Translations under genes and position numbers: made by a program
Part shown: positions 61,137 through 64,000 of the stretch, in pieces
How the letters are laid out: each line of letters starts with the position of its first letter
How positions within the stretch are numbered: position 1 is the stretch's first letter
The notes under the pieces: model-generated
What the model was told of the DNA's origin: nothing
Seen by the model: only the letters and a program-made list of their open reading frames with translations
Database searches by the model: none
Assembly: GCA_947487205.1 (NCBI GenBank)
Contig: CANKVU010000011.1
Location: 62,001-126,000, forward strand
Reading direction: 5' to 3'
DNA length: 64,000 bases
Origin: an uncultured Paracoccaceae bacterium
GTDB lineage: Bacteria > Pseudomonadota > Alphaproteobacteria > Rhodobacterales > Rhodobacteraceae

Positions 61137-61598
61137 TCATCCGGAGCGCGAGACTTCCAACTGATAGCTGCGCTCGCGCTCTGGCCATGTGCTCTTGATG
61201 TAGTCGAGAACGGCACGGATCTCCGCATCGCTCAGTACGTCTGCGAAGCCGGGCATGTCGCTCTCGTACCCGCCCCCCACGATGGCGGCGGTGCCTTCCT
61301 TGACGATGCGGAACAGGACCTCGTCGGGATGGTGCCATGTGTGGCCGCTTTCGTCGTGCGGCGGTGCGGGCAACCGGCCGGACGGAAGCGGCGAGCGCCA
61401 GTCCGGCTGGCCCTCCAGGTCCGCGCCGTGGCAGGCGGCGCACTGATCCGCATAGATCTGGCGTCCTTGCGCGATGATGTCCGCCGACGCCACGGCGGTG
61501 GATGCGGTACCGGCATAACGCCAGCCGGCAAAGACCGCGAGGATCACACCTCCGACGACCAGACCGATCCCGACAGTATTTCGGAGAGCTTTTTTCAA
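61137..61598 (-). CDS. Membrane-anchored cytochrome c
   Basis: The 153-residue protein has an N-terminal membrane helix (residues 8-28) and one heme-binding CAACH at residues 53-57. A later Met in YESDMPGFADVLSD likely provides the second heme ligand. This is the class I cytochrome c fold, periplasmic. It lies divergently from the His/Cys-rich gene and the multicopper oxidase, and may accept electrons in copper handling. The start at 61598 gives a good anchor. Confidence 0.9.
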   Translation of the reverse strand: MKKALRNTVGIGLVVGGVILAVFAGWRYAGTASTAVASADIIAQGRQIYADQCAACHGADLEGQPDWRSPLPSGRLPAPPHDESGHTWHHPDEVLFRIVKEGTAAIVGGGYESDMPGFADVLSDAEIRAVLDYIKSTWPERERSYQLEVSRSG

Positions 61599-61679
61599 GA
61601 CGTCTGTCCCCGATCACTGCGGAATAACATTCGCGTTTGGTCGAGACCACGTTGTGCCAGCGGCGAGGCGCCTGCGACA

Positions 61680-62078
61680 ATGGACATTCTCGTGAGCAAT
61701 GCCTATCTTTGCAGCATGCTCGCACGTGTCGTCACCATGCTTGCCATACTCGCGATCACCGTGGTGACGACGGTGACCTCCGCGCATGCGACACGCATGA
61801 GCATGAATTCCGGTGTGGATCACTCGATGCATGTCGCCGATATGATGCACGCTCCGGCCATTGCGGGCCTCGACTGTGACGCTGGAGAGCAGTGTGGATC
61901 GGCCGATGCCGAGATGTGCGAGTTCGTCTGCGCAGGCCTCTCGGCCTTTCTGACGTCGGCAGGCGGCGAAGCCGGGCACGCCCACGGCGCCGCAAGTCAT
62001 GACGTCGCGTCCGAGGCAATCCACGTCAGCCGTGCGCCGGGACTGAACGAACGCCCTCCCAAACTCCGTCTCCTCTGA
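61680..62078 (+). CDS. Secreted His/Met/Cys-rich protein in copper locus
   Basis: This is a protein of up to 132 residues with a hydrophobic signal segment (MLARVVTMLAILAITVVTTVTSAHA). A mature part rich in Met, His and Cys follows (SMNSGVDHSMHVADMMHAP, CDAGEQCGSADAEMCEFVCAG, HAHGAASHDVASEAIH), typical of periplasmic copper-binding proteins. No family is certain. The start may be 61680 or 61716. It lies 72 bases before the multicopper oxidase gene in the same direction and is probably in its operon. Confidence 0.75.
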   Translation: MDILVSNAYLCSMLARVVTMLAILAITVVTTVTSAHATRMSMNSGVDHSMHVADMMHAPAIAGLDCDAGEQCGSADAEMCEFVCAGLSAFLTSAGGEAGHAHGAASHDVASEAIHVSRAPGLNERPPKLRLL

Positions 62079-62150
62079 GCGCGCCCGGGCCGACGCCCGC
62101 GGCGTCCCATCGGTATTGATGAACGGGACATAAGTCCCGAGGAGACGACA

Positions 62151-63704
62151 ATGAACACGCTTTCAAGACGCGGCTTTCTTGCCGCAAGTGCGGCCGCCAT
62201 TGGCGCTGCACAGATGCCCCGCATCGCCTTTGCGCAGGCGGTGGCACCGATCAGCCTCTCCGCTGCGACGCGCACGCTCGACATCGACGGTCGCGCTGCC
62301 ACGGTCTTCGGGCTTGCCGGCCCCGGCGGTCAGGGACTGATCCTCGACCCCGGCCAGAGGTTCCGGGTCGATCTGACCAACGATCTCGATGTCGGCACCA
62401 TCATCCACTGGCACGGCCAGATCCCGCCAAATGCGCAGGACGGCGTGCCGGACATGCCGATGCCCCTTCTCGCCCCCGGTGAGACCCGATCCTACGACTT
62501 CGAGGCGCTGCCGGGCACCCACTGGATGCACAGCCATGTGCCGACGCAGGAGATGCAGTTGCTCGCCGCGCCGCTGATCGTGCGCTCGCAGGAGCATCTG
62601 GCGGCCGACCGGCAGGAGGTCGTGATGTTCCTTCATGACTTCTCCTTCAAGGCCCCCGAGGAGGTTCTGGCCGAGATCGGCGCAGGTCATGGCGGCGGGC
62701 ACGGCGCGGGCCATGGTGCCGGTGCATTGCCCGATCAGGGCGCTGCCATGGGAGGGATGGGGGCGATGCAGGGCATGGATCACGGGGCCATGGGCCATGG
62801 CGCCACGGGCGGCATGCCGATGGGCAACATGCCCGGAATGGGCGGGATGATGGGTATGGGCGGCCAGATGGGCGGCATGGCCATGGACCTGAACGACTAT
62901 GACTGGGACGCCTATCTCGCCAATGACCGGACCCTGTCGGACCCGGAGGTGGTCCAGGTCGAGCGCGGTGGCCGTATCCGGCTTCGGGTCATCAACGCCG
63001 CCGCGGCGACGGTGTTCTGGATCGAGACCGGCGGTGCCGAGGCGCGGCTGGTCGCGGTAGACGGGCACGCCGTCCAGCCTCTCGCTGGCACGCGGTTCGG
63101 GCTGGCGATGGGCCAGCGCCTGGACATCGAGATCGACCTGCCGAACGAAGGCGGCGCCTGGCCGATCCTCGCACTGCGGGAAGGCGCGCGGGAGCGCACT
63201 GGCCTGATCCTCGCCACGCAGGGTGCCGATGTCCGACGTCTAGATGCCATGGCGGAGACCGAGGCACCGGCGTTCGACACCGATCTTGCGCAGGAATCGC
63301 GCCTGATCGCCCGCGATGCCCTGCCTGATCGGCCGGTGGATCGCAGCCAGATGCTGATGCTGGGCGGCTCGATGCAGCCTTACGTCTGGACGATCAACGG
63401 GGCCGTCTGGGGACAGCACCAGCCGATCATCGCGCGCAGCGGCGAGCGAGTCGTGCTGTCATTCCACAATATGTCGATGATGGCCCACCCGATGCATCTG
63501 CATGGTCATGTGTTCCAGGTCGTCGGGTTGAACGGGCGACGCGTTGCCGGCGCACTTCGAGACACGGTTCACGTGCCGCCAATGTCGATGGTCGACGTCG
63601 CCCTGGACGCCGGCGAGGCCGCGAGCTGGATGCTGCATTGCCATCACATGCCGCATTTGGCGACCGGCATGATGACTGAACTCGCGGTCACAGCGTCGGT
63701 TTAA
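62151..63704 (+). CDS. Multicopper oxidase, CopA/CueO-like
   Basis: The 517-residue protein has a Tat signal (SRRGFLAASAAAIGAAQM) and the four copper-ligand motifs: HWHGQ near residue 86, HSHVPTQEM, HPMHLHGHVF, and HCHHMPHLATGMM. A Met/Gly/His-rich insert at about residues 180-245 (many MGGM and HGAG repeats) should bind Cu(I), as in CopA. It would oxidise Cu(I) to Cu(II) in the periplasm. The start is an ATG after GAGGAGAC. It is intact. Confidence 0.95.
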   Translation: MNTLSRRGFLAASAAAIGAAQMPRIAFAQAVAPISLSAATRTLDIDGRAATVFGLAGPGGQGLILDPGQRFRVDLTNDLDVGTIIHWHGQIPPNAQDGVPDMPMPLLAPGETRSYDFEALPGTHWMHSHVPTQEMQLLAAPLIVRSQEHLAADRQEVVMFLHDFSFKAPEEVLAEIGAGHGGGHGAGHGAGALPDQGAAMGGMGAMQGMDHGAMGHGATGGMPMGNMPGMGGMMGMGGQMGGMAMDLNDYDWDAYLANDRTLSDPEVVQVERGGRIRLRVINAAAATVFWIETGGAEARLVAVDGHAVQPLAGTRFGLAMGQRLDIEIDLPNEGGAWPILALREGARERTGLILATQGADVRRLDAMAETEAPAFDTDLAQESRLIARDALPDRPVDRSQMLMLGGSMQPYVWTINGAVWGQHQPIIARSGERVVLSFHNMSMMAHPMHLHGHVFQVVGLNGRRVAGALRDTVHVPPMSMVDVALDAGEAASWMLHCHHMPHLATGMMTELAVTASV

Positions 63705-63825
63705 TTGGGGCGGGGCGTTCGGATGGAGCGCCCGGACACTGGCTCCGTGCCGTGTTGTTCTGCGCGATGTTGTCGCAAGGGCCGGTTGCAGGGCGCACCA
63801 CTCAGCAGGAAACAAGGAGGATGAG

Positions 63826-63954
63826 ATGATGAACTGGAATGATATGGGCCCCGGAATGGGTTTCGGGATGGGGTTTGGCTGGCTGTTCGGTCTGCTTTGC
63901 TTGGCGCTCATTGTTTTGATCATAGCAGCGCTGATAAAATATCTTCGTAAATGA
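63826..63954 (+). CDS. Small Met-rich membrane protein, 42 aa
   Basis: The 42-residue protein has a Met/Gly-rich start (MNWNDMGPGMGFGMGFGW) followed by one hydrophobic helix ending KYLRK. AAGGAGG lies six bases upstream of the ATG at 63826. Small proteins of this type follow multicopper oxidases in copper loci, but their role is not established. It lies between the oxidase and a partial gene at the window end. Confidence 0.7.
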   Translation: MMNWNDMGPGMGFGMGFGWLFGLLCLALIVLIIAALIKYLRK

Positions 63955-63966
63955 AAGGAGTTCGCA

Positions 63967-64000
63967 ATGGCCTACACGATCAATCGAATTATCCCCGACG
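63967..64000 (+). CDS. Partial gene, possibly DUF302 family
   Basis: Only MAYTINRIIPD is visible before the window ends. The opening MxYTIxR resembles DUF302 proteins that occur near copper and other metal loci, but eleven residues are too few to be sure. AAAGGAG lies six bases before the ATG. Confidence 0.45.
   Translation, partial: MAYTINRIIPD

Overview
The window is high-GC DNA that looks like part of a conjugative plasmid from an alphaproteobacterium, most likely of the Rhodobacteraceae. This is judged from protein style, the RPA-type replication initiator common in that family, the virB/virD/virC-type transfer genes and the insertion sequences. No chromosomal housekeeping operon, rRNA or tRNA was seen.

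Layout. (1) 1-9226, plus strand: a virB operon in the order virB2-B3-B4-small lipoprotein-B5-unknown secreted protein-B6-B8-B9-B10-B11, mostly with overlapping start and stop codons. (2) 9325-15600: a decayed IS5-type element inserted at the stop codon of a nucleotidyltransferase gene, an IS110 scrap, and an array of parS-like palindromes whose orientation flips across an inserted IS407-type element. (3) 16139-23470: partition and replication, with parB and parA, a winged-helix protein, an RPA initiator, and ten 28-bp iterons directly upstream of it, bounded by an IS30 relic. (4) 23571-30313: mobilisation, with virD4, a virD2-type relaxase, a MobC/VirD1-like gene, an oriT resembling an Agrobacterium T-DNA border, and a virC1-like gene. 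(5) 30885-41098 and 48366-60119: many small uncharacterised genes plus a methyltransferase/strawberry-notch helicase, a ParB-domain protein, DUF3768, an exonuclease-BRCT protein and ArdC antirestriction. (6) 41526-48002: a thiol-redox and metal island (DsbE, TlpA, CcdA, methyltransferase, CDF, CYP152-type P450, LspA, HMA-CDF, CmtR-like ArsR). (7) 60622-64000: an IS66 relic and the start of a copper locus (cytochrome c, His/Cys-rich protein, multicopper oxidase, small membrane protein).

How it fits together. The predicted nick at 28200/28201 makes the plus strand the transferred strand, entering a recipient from 28201 onward. Regions 5-7 would therefore be the leading region. Most of its genes, including ardC, are on the minus strand, so the incoming single strand is already their template. 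Leading regions of other conjugative plasmids carry anti-defence genes in this arrangement. The small unknown genes here, several preceded by a similar hairpin leader, are therefore candidates for establishment or anti-defence functions. That is inference; the oriT match and the gene orientations are read directly from the sequence.
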